NCBI GenBank assembly: GCA_900754475.1
Contig: CAAECY010000124.1
Coordinates: 1 to 45,714, forward strand
Length of the DNA stretch: 45,714 bases
From: an uncultured Sutterella sp.
GTDB taxonomy: Bacteria; Pseudomonadota; Gammaproteobacteria; Burkholderiales; Burkholderiaceae_F
Direction: 5' to 3'
Shown here: positions 15,963 through 23,182 of the stretch, piece by piece
How the letters are laid out: every line of letters starts with the position of its first letter
How positions within the stretch are numbered: the stretch's first letter is position 1
Notes under the pieces: generated by a model
What the model was told of the DNA's origin: nothing
Seen by the model: the letters and a program-made list of their open reading frames with translations, nothing else
Databases searched by the model: none
Translations under genes and position numbers: made by a program

Positions 15963-16153
15963 AGCCCTGGGAGGTCATGATCGCCGCGCTCGGTTGGGTG
16001 CTCGTCATCGAGGGGCTTCTGCCCCTCACGGCGCCCGAGGTCTGGAAAAAGGCCGTGAGCGAAATCGCCCGCGCGCGCCCCGAAACGCTACGCGCCGCCG
16101 GCGCGGTCTTCGTGGCCGCAGGCGTCACGATCGTGCTTTGGATGACGGGCTGA
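15959..16153 (+). CDS. yjeT: DUF2065 (YjeT-like) small membrane protein
   Basis: 64 residues with two hydrophobic segments (VMIAALGWVLVIEGLLPL and AAGAVFVAAGVTIVLWM) separated by a short charged stretch. Size, topology and the position directly after hflC match the DUF2065/YjeT family found next to hflC or purA in proteobacteria. The start overlaps the hflC stop by four bases (ATGA). Function is not established; coupling to HflKC suggests a membrane role linked to that complex. Confidence 0.85.
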   Translation: MKPWEVMIAALGWVLVIEGLLPLTAPEVWKKAVSEIARARPETLRAAGAVFVAAGVTIVLWMTG

Positions 16154-16217
16154 GGCTCGAAAAAGGGCGCCTCGGCGCGCTCGGAACGACCCGAACGTCG
16201 GTTTTTCCGCCGACGAT

Positions 16218-16371
16218 TCGGACGAAGGTCGTCCGACCGTGCTATTGTGCGTTTGTAAAGCGGTCCGCTTTACGCGGACCGGTCCCCGGACGGCCGTTTC
16301 GTTGCGATCGGCCGTTCTTTTTTTGGGGTTTTCGGCTGACCGGCGCGCGGGTTTTCGGAACCGACCGCGCG
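16218..16371 (+). promoter_or_regulatory. Hairpin-rich purA leader
   Basis: Four perfect stems follow one another ahead of purA: TCGGACGA / TCGTCCGA (16218-16236, 3-nt loop), CGGTCCGC / GCGGACCG (16261-16281), a terminator stem (16290-16315) and CGCGCGG / CCGCGCG (16344-16371). The segment GGACC at 16276-16280 can pair either with the upstream GGTCC of the second stem or with GGTCC at 16281-16285, so alternative folds are possible. A TATTGT that could serve as -10 is at 16244. Whether this is an attenuator or just the hfl-operon terminator plus the purA promoter cannot be decided from sequence. Confidence 0.45.
16290..16324 (+). terminator. Intrinsic terminator between DUF2065 and purA
   Basis: ACGGCCG / CGGCCGT stem (extendable by a G-U and a G-C pair) with a 12-nt loop, followed by TCTTTTTTT. 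It ends about 100 nt before the purA ATG. Confidence 0.8.
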
Positions 16372-16427
16372 TGGACGCCGCTCGATATCCGGATTCATCA
16401 ACTCTAAGTTCCAAGGAAACGTTAGAA

Positions 16428-17726
16428 ATGGGCAAGAATGTAGTCGTTGTCGGCGCTCAGTGGGGCGACGAAGGCAAGGGCAAGATCGTCGACTGGTTGA
16501 CGGAAAAAGCCGACGGCGTCGTTCGCTTCAACGGCGGCCACAATGCGGGCCACACGCTCGTCATCAACGGCAAGAAGACGATTTTGCGCCTCATCCCCTC
16601 GGGCATCATGCACGCGACGAGCGTTTGCTACCTCGGCAACGGCGTCGTCTTCTCGCCCGAAGCGTTCTTCCGCGAAGTCGACGAACTGATCGCGATCGGC
16701 GTTCCCAACGTTGAAAAGCGTCTGCGCGTTTCCGAAAACGCTCCGCTCATCATGCCCTACCACGTGGCGCTCGACCACGCGCGCGAAGCCGCTCTCGGCA
16801 ACAAGAAGATCGGCACGACGGGTCGCGGCATCGGTCCCGCTTACGAAGACAAGATCGCCCGCCGCACGGTGCGCGTGGCCGACCTCTTCCATCCGGAACG
16901 CTTCGCCGAACAGGTGCGCGCCGTGATGAAGCTCCACAACTTCACGCTCGAGAAGTTCCTCGGCGCCGAGCCGCTCGATCCGGAAAAGGTGATCGCCGAC
17001 GCGCTCTCCTACGCCGAACGTCTCCGCCCGATGGTGTGCGACGTCTCCGAAGAACTCCACGAACAGATGGCCGCCGGGAAGCAGTTCCTCTTCGAAGGCG
17101 CCCAGGGTTCGATGCTCGACATCGACCACGGCACGTATCCCTACGTCACCTCCTCGAACACCGTCGCGGGCTCGGCCTGCGCGGGCGCGGGCGTGGGTCC
17201 GCACGAACTCAACTTCGTCGTCGGCATCACGAAGGCCTACTGCACCCGCGTCGGCGAAGGTCCCTTCCCGACCGAACTCCACGACGACGTGGGCGAAGCG
17301 CTCCGTCAGAAGGGCAACGAATTCGGCGCCGTGACGGGTCGTCCCCGCCGCTGCGGCTGGTTCGACGGTGCGGCGCTGCGCCGCGCCGTTCAGATCAACG
17401 GCATCACGGGTCTCGCGATCATGAAGCTCGACGTGCTCGACGGCTTCGAAACGATCAAGCTCGGCGTGGGCTACCGCTACAACGGCAAGACCCTCTCCAT
17501 CATGCCCTCGGGCGCGGATGCGGTCGCTCAGTGCGAACCGATCTACGAAGAATTCCCGGGCTGGAAGGAAAGCACCTACGGCGTGACGAAGTGGGAAGAC
17601 CTCCCCGAAACGGCCCGCCAGTACCTCGAACGCCTCTCCGAAGTCGCGGGCGCTCCGATCACCCTCGTCTCGACGGGTCCCGATCGCGAGCAGACGATTT
17701 TGCACGCCGATCCGTTTGCGGGTTAA
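16428..17726 (+). CDS. purA: Adenylosuccinate synthetase
   Basis: 432 residues from the ATG at 16428 (MGKNVVVVGAQWGDEGKGK), with AAGGAAA 8-9 nt upstream; the frame extends further up but only this start gives the conserved N-terminus. It converts IMP and aspartate to adenylosuccinate using GTP, the first committed step to AMP. Visible active-site elements: GDEGKGK with D14, NGGHNAGHT with H42, GTTGRGIGPAYEDK, and the GTP-specificity region near the C-terminus (VSTGPDREQT). Length is normal. The neighbouring phosphoribosyltransferase suggests a purine-metabolism pairing. The hisZ gene that often stands between hflC and purA in related bacteria is absent. Confidence 0.97.
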   Translation: MGKNVVVVGAQWGDEGKGKIVDWLTEKADGVVRFNGGHNAGHTLVINGKKTILRLIPSGIMHATSVCYLGNGVVFSPEAFFREVDELIAIGVPNVEKRLRVSENAPLIMPYHVALDHAREAALGNKKIGTTGRGIGPAYEDKIARRTVRVADLFHPERFAEQVRAVMKLHNFTLEKFLGAEPLDPEKVIADALSYAERLRPMVCDVSEELHEQMAAGKQFLFEGAQGSMLDIDHGTYPYVTSSNTVAGSACAGAGVGPHELNFVVGITKAYCTRVGEGPFPTELHDDVGEALRQKGNEFGAVTGRPRRCGWFDGAALRRAVQINGITGLAIMKLDVLDGFETIKLGVGYRYNGKTLSIMPSGADAVAQCEPIYEEFPGWKESTYGVTKWEDLPETARQYLERLSEVAGAPITLVSTGPDREQTILHADPFAG

Positions 17727-17748
17727 AATAACGCCCCCGTAACGGGCG

Positions 17749-17784
17749 AAAGGGCGACGGGTAAAAGTCCGCCGCCCTTTGTTT
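17749..17784 (+). terminator. Probable terminator after purA
   Basis: Stem AAAGGGCG / CGCCCTTT (17749-17756 with 17773-17780), with partial pairing inside the 16-nt loop, followed by GTTTATTT. It lies 22 bp after the purA stop. Confidence 0.65.
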
Positions 17785-17874
17785 ATTTCAGGGGGCGCAA
17801 CCCCTTCCTCCTTTCTTTCGAAAGCGCCGGCCGCTCGCGCGGACGCCGCCTTTCCTCTACCGAAGCCAAGCACC

Positions 17875-18402
17875 ATGTCCGATATTGCTTACACCTGGGA
17901 CGAATACATCGACCTCAACGAACGGCTTGTCTGCAACGTCGCCGAAAGCGGCTGGGCGTTCGACAGCCTGCTTTGCCTCTCGCGCGGCGGGATGCGTCCG
18001 GGCGACTTCTTCAGTCGCGTCTACGACATGCCCCTCGCGATTCTCGCGACGAGCTCCTACCGCGAAGCCAAGGGCACCGTGCAGAGCGAGCTTGACATCG
18101 CCGACTGCATCACGGGCGTGAGCGAACTCAAGGGGCGCGTCCTCCTCGTCGACGACATGGTCGACTCCGGCAAGACGATCAAGGAAGTGGTCGCCCACCT
18201 GAAGAACCGCTACCCCGAAATCACCGAAATCCGCGTGGCCGTGCTCTGGTACAAGGCCCACTCGGTGCTGAAGCCCGACTGGTACGTCGAATACCTCGAA
18301 GACAATCCCTGGATCCACCAGCCCTTCGAGTGCTACGACGCGCTCGGCCCCGAAGCGCTCATCGCCCGCGTGAAGGCGAAGGAAGCCGCCAAGGCCCGCT
18401 GA
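17875..18402 (+). CDS. Purine phosphoribosyltransferase-type protein
   Basis: 175 residues from the ATG at 17875 (MSDIAYTWDEY); the frame runs further upstream across the terminator but without family sequence. The PRPP-binding motif VLLVDDMVDSGKT is at residues 89-101. An early LCLSRGGMRPGDFFSR loop matches type I phosphoribosyltransferases of the hypoxanthine/xanthine-guanine kind, and YVEYLEDNPWIHQPFE resembles the base-binding hood. In betaproteobacteria a gene of this kind often follows purA. It probably recycles a purine base to its nucleotide; which base is not decidable here. Confidence 0.88.
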   Translation: MSDIAYTWDEYIDLNERLVCNVAESGWAFDSLLCLSRGGMRPGDFFSRVYDMPLAILATSSYREAKGTVQSELDIADCITGVSELKGRVLLVDDMVDSGKTIKEVVAHLKNRYPEITEIRVAVLWYKAHSVLKPDWYVEYLEDNPWIHQPFECYDALGPEALIARVKAKEAAKAR

Positions 18403-18438
18403 GTCCGAGGCCCGCAAGGGCCCCGAGAGGCAAGAGAA

Positions 18439-18478
18439 AATCCCGACGACATCCGCGATGATGCGTCGGGATTGTTTT
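18439..18478 (+). terminator. Terminator after the phosphoribosyltransferase gene
   Basis: A 10-bp perfect stem AATCCCGACG / CGTCGGGATT with a 15-nt loop followed by GTTTT. Confidence 0.85.
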
Positions 18479-18658
18479 CGCCCTCCGAAACCCCTTTCCT
18501 TTCGACGGGCAAGGGTTTACTCTGAGGGCGTTTGCGGAATCGCTTAGAATTCGCACGCCTTGCGAAGCCGCCGCGCCTTCGAAAAAGCGCGAACTACGAC
18601 AAAAACGAGCGCTTCGCGACACTTCCTACAACACCAACACACGATTTCTCTCGACACC

Positions 18659-20140
18659 ATGCCGACCGAAACGACTACCGCAGCGGCTCTGACCGCTTCC
18701 GAAGCGACGGGCTCGCAGATCCTTCAGGGGCTCGTCGACCCGACGCCCGACGCGCTCACCATCAACGAGATCGCCACCAACTGGTGGGGGTCGCTCAGCT
18801 ACGACAACATCGCGCTGCAGTTTTCCATCGTGATCGTTGCCGTCGTCGCGGGCTTCATCCTGGCGCGCCGCCTCAACAACCGCGCGCTTGCCTTCTCGAT
18901 TTCGAGCATCGACGCGCTCGCGCACAAGGAGGATCCGACCTTCATCGAACGCATGGGCGTGAAGCTCGTGCAGTTCATGAAGGAGCTTCTCGCGGGCATC
19001 TCCTTCAGCTTTATTTCGGGCTCGATCGTGGCGATCGGCGCCTTCGCGATGACGAAGGGCTTGGGCTTCAAGGGCGAGAGCCTCATTTTCTGCAACGTCG
19101 CCTACAACCTCCTTTACGCCTTCGCGCTCCTTTCCGTCATCCTTCAGTTCGCGAGCCTCCTCTTTGGGACGAAGGTGTTGACCCCGGGCGTGAAGCGCTT
19201 CTTGCGCATCGGCTTCTGGATCCTCGTCGTGCTGCAGTTTTTCGGCATCCTCGGGCAGGCGATCGAGTTCATGGAGGGAACGCGCATTCCGTTCGGGGGC
19301 GGGAACGTCACGCTCTGGACCGTTTTCGTTGCGATTCTGACGATTCTCCTTTCGCTCGGCATCGCCAACTGGATGGCCGACATCGCGGAGAACCTGATCG
19401 AATCCTCGAAGGGTCTCTCGAAGAACGTGCAGGTGGCGCTTGCCCGCGTCGTTCGAATCCTTCTTTTCATCGTCGCCGTCTGCATGGGGTTGAGCTCCGT
19501 CGGGATCGACCTCACCGTCCTTTCCGTCTTCGGCGGCGCGGTCGGCGTCGGTTTGGGTTTCGGCTTGCAGAAGATCGCCTCGAACTACATCTCGGGCTTC
19601 ATCATTCTTCTTGACCGCTCGGTGAAGATCGGCGACCTCGTCGAGGTGGCGAACTTCCGCGGTCGCGTGACCGAAATCAACACGCGCTTTACGGTCGTTC
19701 GCAACAACGACGGCGTCGAGTGCGTCGTGCCGAACGAAAGCTTCGTGACGAGCGCCGTGCGCAACTATTCCTACACGGACGAGCCCGTCGTGCAGTACAT
19801 CGACATTTCGATCGCCTACGACGCGGACGTCACGCGCGCTCTGGAAATCATGCTCGAAGAAGGCATGCGCGAGCGTCCCCGCATCGTGAAGGGTCGCCGC
19901 GGCTGGTCCTACGTCGACAGCTTCGGTGCTTCGGGCATCAACCTGAAGCTCGGCTTCTGGTGTGCGGACCCCGTGAACGGCACGGCGGGCCTGCGCACGC
20001 AGATTTCGACGGCGATTTTGAAGCGCTTCCAGGAAGAGGGGATCGAAGTCCCCTACAACCAGCTCGAAATCAATCTGCGCAAGGTGGACGCGCCCGTGGC
20101 GAAGGTCGACATCGAAAAGTCGGCTCCCGAAAAGGTGTAA
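18659..20140 (+). CDS. MscS-family mechanosensitive ion channel
   Basis: 493 residues from the ATG at 18659 (MPTETTTAAALTAS). Five to six N-terminal hydrophobic segments are visible (FSIVIVAVVAGFILARR, ISFSFISGSIVAIGAFA, FALLSVILQFASLLFG, VFVAILTILLSLGIANW, ILLFIVAVCMGLSSVGI). The MscS pore helix and beta domain follow: GGAVGVGLGFGLQKIASNYISG from about residue 291, then RSVKIGDLVEV and NNDGVECVVPNE. The C-terminal alpha/beta domain ends with RFQEEGIEVPYNQLEINLRK. It is larger than E. coli MscS (286 residues), as are many extended family members. Likely role: osmotic-shock release valve in the inner membrane. No ribosome site is evident. A TAGAAT at 18545 may be a -10. Confidence 0.9.
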   Translation: MPTETTTAAALTASEATGSQILQGLVDPTPDALTINEIATNWWGSLSYDNIALQFSIVIVAVVAGFILARRLNNRALAFSISSIDALAHKEDPTFIERMGVKLVQFMKELLAGISFSFISGSIVAIGAFAMTKGLGFKGESLIFCNVAYNLLYAFALLSVILQFASLLFGTKVLTPGVKRFLRIGFWILVVLQFFGILGQAIEFMEGTRIPFGGGNVTLWTVFVAILTILLSLGIANWMADIAENLIESSKGLSKNVQVALARVVRILLFIVAVCMGLSSVGIDLTVLSVFGGAVGVGLGFGLQKIASNYISGFIILLDRSVKIGDLVEVANFRGRVTEINTRFTVVRNNDGVECVVPNESFVTSAVRNYSYTDEPVVQYIDISIAYDADVTRALEIMLEEGMRERPRIVKGRRGWSYVDSFGASGINLKLGFWCADPVNGTAGLRTQISTAILKRFQEEGIEVPYNQLEINLRKVDAPVAKVDIEKSAPEKV

Positions 20141-20162
20141 CTCCCGAAACGCATCGCTCCCG

Positions 20163-20192
20163 AAGGGCCCGAACGCATTCGAGCGGGCCCTT
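20163..20192. other. Perfect stem-loop after the MscS gene
   Basis: AAGGGCCCG / CGGGCCCTT, 9 bp with a 12-nt loop, 22 bp after the stop codon and directly in front of the bidirectional terminator at 20213. No T-run follows. Confidence 0.5.
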
Positions 20193-20212
20193 GCGGGGCA
20201 CACCGAAAATGA

Positions 20213-20248
20213 GAAGGCCGTCCGGTTCGTCGGACGGCCTTCATTATT
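20213..20248. terminator. Bidirectional terminator between MscS and HicB-like genes
   Basis: A 12-bp perfect stem GAAGGCCGTCCG / CGGACGGCCTTC with a 6-nt loop followed by ATTATTT on the plus strand; AAAATGA precedes it and gives TCATTTT on the minus strand. It serves two convergent genes. Confidence 0.85.
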
Positions 20249-20265
20249 TCGGGCGCTGCGGGTTC

Positions 20266-20868
20266 TCAGGACTTTTCCTGTTCGTCAGTCTCTTCAGTCT
20301 CTTCGGACTCTGCGGACGCGTCGGACTCGTCGAGCGCTTCGGGTTCGTCGGGGTCTTCCGGCTCTTCGGGCTCGTCGGGCTCTTCGGGCAGCCTTCGGAA
20401 GTCGATCTTGAGGTACCCCTCCGCGTTCGTGCGACGCTCGACGGGACGGACGGAAAGGTGCAACTCAAGGCCGATCGCTTCGAGGGCCGCGGCGAGCGCG
20501 TCGATTTTCGTCGGGTGACGGAATTTGAGAATGCGATACGCTTCCTGGGGCGCGATCGAAAGGCGGCGCCCGAGTTCGGCGGCCGAGACGTTCGCCTCGT
20601 TCATGCCTTCGATGAGAAGGAGTTTGGCTCGGTACGTGGGGGCGAGCTTCAGGACCCCTTCGCCCGCACGCGGCGCGCGGTCTTCGGGCGGGTTGTGGTC
20701 CCTGAGGCGCCGATCGAGCGCGTCGAGCACGGCCTCGTGAAGGCGTTCCCGCCCTTCGCGCAGCGTGCGCGTCGAGAGTTCGATTTCGGGAAGCTCCGGA
20801 AAAACGAAGCGGTACGTCCCCTCGGGTTCGAGTTCGATCGAGTAGCGGTAGCGGTCGGGAAAGAGCAT
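20266..20868 (-). CDS. Lone HicB-like protein with helix-turn-helix and acidic tail
   Basis: 200 residues from the ATG at 20868; GGAGGC lies 7 nt upstream, which decides against the longer frame to 20979. Residues 1-50 look like the HicB fold (YRYSIELEPEGTYRFVFPEL, then STRTLREGRERLHEAVLDAL). Residues 81-137 form an XRE-like DNA-binding region (AKLLLIEGMNEANVSAAELG, RRLSIAPQEAYRILKF). Residues 161-200 are a tail with 22 Asp/Glu and one basic residue among 40, plus many Pro. HicB proteins normally neutralise the HicA RNase toxin, encoded just upstream of hicB. No small HicA frame is seen on this strand in the 234-bp gap upstream or beyond the terminator downstream, so this may be a solitary regulator. 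Confidence 0.75.
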   Translation of the reverse strand: MLFPDRYRYSIELEPEGTYRFVFPELPEIELSTRTLREGRERLHEAVLDALDRRLRDHNPPEDRAPRAGEGVLKLAPTYRAKLLLIEGMNEANVSAAELGRRLSIAPQEAYRILKFRHPTKIDALAAALEAIGLELHLSVRPVERRTNAEGYLKIDFRRLPEEPDEPEEPEDPDEPEALDESDASAESEETEETDEQEKS

Positions 20869-21102
20869 GCGGGTCGCCTCCGGTGCCTGAGGAACGCGTG
20901 AAATCCGTGTGGAAACGATCTCATTGTAGAGGAGCGCGGGCGCCCTTTCGGCCGCACCGAGCCGACCGAACCCGTACACCGCGTTGCAACGTCGTGATTA
21001 TTCGGAAAACGACGATAATTTTCGATACAATTCGCTCCTTTCGAATATACGGACGGATGCGGACGCCGGGGGCGCCGGAAGACCGTCCCTTTGGAGTGAA
21101 CG
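20869..21102. other. Divergent intergenic region, HicB-like (-) and ADP-ribosylglycohydrolase (+)
   Basis: 234 bp with no gene seen. Around 20980-21035 the DNA becomes AT-richer and holds GATAAT (21013) and TACAAT (21026), either of which could be a -10 for the rightward operon; no matching -35 was found. It is the obvious place for control of the operon, possibly by the HicB-like protein, which is inference. Confidence 0.55.
21026..21031 (+). promoter_or_regulatory. Possible -10 element for the 21103-24646 operon
   Basis: TACAAT in TTCGATACAATTCGC, 71 bp before the first start codon. The surrounding octamer CGATACAATT is identical to the one upstream of hflK. No -35 was identified. Confidence 0.4.
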
Positions 21103-22146
21103 ATGACCGATCGAGAGATCCTGAAGGACCGGATCGCCGGTGCGATTGCCGGCATGGTGCTCGGCGACGCCCTTGGGGTTCCGGGCGAACTCTGGCCGCG
21201 CGAAAAGGTGCGCGACCGCTACGGTTGGATCGATACGTTTCTGGACGGCGCCGAAGACAACATCGTCGCCTGCTACTTCAAGGCGGGTCACTACACGGAC
21301 GACTCCGCGCAGGCCTTCGTCGTTCTCGAAGCGCTGCTCGAAGCCGGTACGGTTCCGCCCGTGCGCGTGCTGGCCGACCGCCTGATCGACTGGGTGAAGT
21401 CGATGAACGGGTTCGAAATCAATCTGCTCGGGCCCTCGTCGAAGGCTTCGCTCCTCGCGCACAGCCGCGGCGAAGACGCGACGCCCTACACGAAGCAGTC
21501 CCTGACGAACGGCGCCGCGATGCGCATCGCGCCCGTGGGGTGCCTGGTCGACTACGACGAAACCGAAAAGCTCGCCGAAACCGTGCGACGCGTGAGCGTT
21601 GTCACGCACGCGACGGACGTGGCGATTTCGGGGGCCGCCATGGTCGCGCAGGCCGTCGCTTCGGCCGTTGCGGGCCGCAGCTGGGACGAGATCGTCGACG
21701 ACATGAACCGCATCCACCCGGTGGCGGCCGCGAAGGGCGAGCCCACCTGGGCGGCGTCGATCCGCACGCGCTTCGACGCCTTCCGCGCGCTTTACGCCGC
21801 GCGCGAATGGAAGGACGCGGACGAAGTGAGCCGCTTCATTTACGACTTCCTCGGTACGGGCACGATGACGAGCGAATCCGTGACCGCGGCGCTTGCCGTC
21901 GCGTGGGTGTGCCGCGACGCGAAGGAAGCCGCGATCATGTGCGCGAACATGGGCGGGGACACCGACACGATGGGCGCCATGGCCTGTGCGATCTGCGGCG
22001 CTAAGGCGGGCCTTTCGGGCCTTCCCGCCGACTGGATCGAGTACCTCGAAAAGACGAACGAGCTCGACTTCCGCGCGATTGCCGAGCGCATCGTCGCCGC
22101 CCGCGAAACCTTCACGCTCGACGCCGCGGAGGTTCCGAATGCGTGA
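21103..22146 (+). CDS. ADP-ribosylglycohydrolase-fold protein (DraG/YegU-like)
   Basis: 347 residues. Family hallmarks are intact: GDALGVPGE near the N-terminus, the metal-binding YTDDSAQ (residues 64-70, T65 D66 D67), and the C-terminal GGDTDTMGAMACAICG (D286, D288, T289). Such proteins use two divalent metals to cut N-glycosidic bonds of ADP-ribose or related ribosides. Here it is the first gene of an operon with a PfkB sugar or nucleoside kinase (8-bp overlap) and an NCS1 base/nucleoside permease, like E. coli yegU-yegV with the transporter yegT. That context suggests a riboside hydrolase in salvage rather than a protein de-ADP-ribosylase. TTGGAGTG precedes the ATG. Exact substrate unknown. 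Confidence 0.9.
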   Translation: MTDREILKDRIAGAIAGMVLGDALGVPGELWPREKVRDRYGWIDTFLDGAEDNIVACYFKAGHYTDDSAQAFVVLEALLEAGTVPPVRVLADRLIDWVKSMNGFEINLLGPSSKASLLAHSRGEDATPYTKQSLTNGAAMRIAPVGCLVDYDETEKLAETVRRVSVVTHATDVAISGAAMVAQAVASAVAGRSWDEIVDDMNRIHPVAAAKGEPTWAASIRTRFDAFRALYAAREWKDADEVSRFIYDFLGTGTMTSESVTAALAVAWVCRDAKEAAIMCANMGGDTDTMGAMACAICGAKAGLSGLPADWIEYLEKTNELDFRAIAERIVAARETFTLDAAEVPNA

Positions 22147-23080
22147 CCTTCACGACATCGTCTGCACCCTCATGCCCGAGAAGCGCGTTTTCATCATCGG
22201 AAGCGCCTTCGTCGACATGGTGATCAACGTTCACGAGATGCCGAAGTCGGGCGCCGACATCGAGGGCGACTACCGCAAGACCGTGGTGGGCGGGTGCTCT
22301 TTCAACGTGGCGGACGTCCTCTGGAAGCTCGACCTCCCCTTTGAAGCCTTCATGCCGATCGGCACGGGCTTTTTCGCCGACATCGTCCGAAAGACCTTTG
22401 CCGAACGCGGCTACCCGCAGCACAACGTCCCGGGGAACGTCGACAACGGCTGGTGCCTCTCCCTGGCGGAACACTCGGGCGAGCGCACTTTCATCTCCAT
22501 GTTCGGGATCGAACGGCAGATGAAGGCCGAATGGTTCGACGCCTTCGACATCGCCTCCTACGACTACATCTACGTCTCGGGCTACCAGGTCGAGGGCGAG
22601 AACGGTCGCGTGATGCTCGAGGTGCTTGAGCGTCGTCGTCCCGACGCCGTGGTCGTTTTCGACCCGGGCCCCCGCGTTCTGGAGCTCGACCCCGAACGGC
22701 TCGAAGCCTTCTACGACATGGGCGCCATGTTCACCGTGAACGCCGACGAGGCCTGCAAGATGTCGGGCAAGTCCGACGTCTCCGAAGCGGCCCTGTGGCT
22801 TGCGGAGCGCACCGGGCGCCCCGCCGTCGTGACGGACGGCGGTCGCGGCGCGATCGTCGCCGACGCGGGCGAAGCGCGCCGCATCGCGGGCTTCCCCGTT
22901 CAGGTGGTCGATACGATCGGCTCCGGCGACGCCCACACGGGCGGCGTCATCGCGGGCCTCATGTGCAATCTCACGCTCGACGAAAGCGTGCTCCTTGCCA
23001 ACGCCGTGGCGAGCTACGTCACCGGAAGCGAAGGCGCCGCCACGGCGCCCACGCGCGGCGAACTGCTTACTGAAAAGTAA
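22139..23080 (+). CDS. PfkB-family carbohydrate/nucleoside kinase (YegV-like)
   Basis: 313 residues from the ATG at 22139, which overlaps the previous stop by 8 bp and has GGAGG 6 nt upstream; a second in-frame ATG at 22172 is less well placed. The N-terminal PfkB element is seen as GGCSFNVADVLWKLDLP. The C-terminal signature DTIGSGDAHTGG (residues 258-269) holds the catalytic base D264 and the anion hole; GSGD replaces the commoner GAGD. The family phosphorylates sugars and nucleosides. Overlap with the glycohydrolase gene suggests that it phosphorylates the released sugar or the imported riboside. Substrate cannot be assigned. Confidence 0.9.
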   Translation: MRDLHDIVCTLMPEKRVFIIGSAFVDMVINVHEMPKSGADIEGDYRKTVVGGCSFNVADVLWKLDLPFEAFMPIGTGFFADIVRKTFAERGYPQHNVPGNVDNGWCLSLAEHSGERTFISMFGIERQMKAEWFDAFDIASYDYIYVSGYQVEGENGRVMLEVLERRRPDAVVVFDPGPRVLELDPERLEAFYDMGAMFTVNADEACKMSGKSDVSEAALWLAERTGRPAVVTDGGRGAIVADAGEARRIAGFPVQVVDTIGSGDAHTGGVIAGLMCNLTLDESVLLANAVASYVTGSEGAATAPTRGELLTEK

Positions 23081-23182
23081 GAAGAAGTCCGATTTTTCAC
23101 GTCGCGGACGCCCGAAGCGGCGCTTCAACGCCCCCTTCGAGCGTCCCCCATCAACTCCATCATCAACTCAACGCAACACACC

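Noticed and set aside
20869..20979. Longer start for the HicB-like protein and a possible HicA-like frame upstream
   Set aside because: The ATG at 20868 has GGAGGC at the right distance. No frame with the HicA pattern was found in the gap on that strand.
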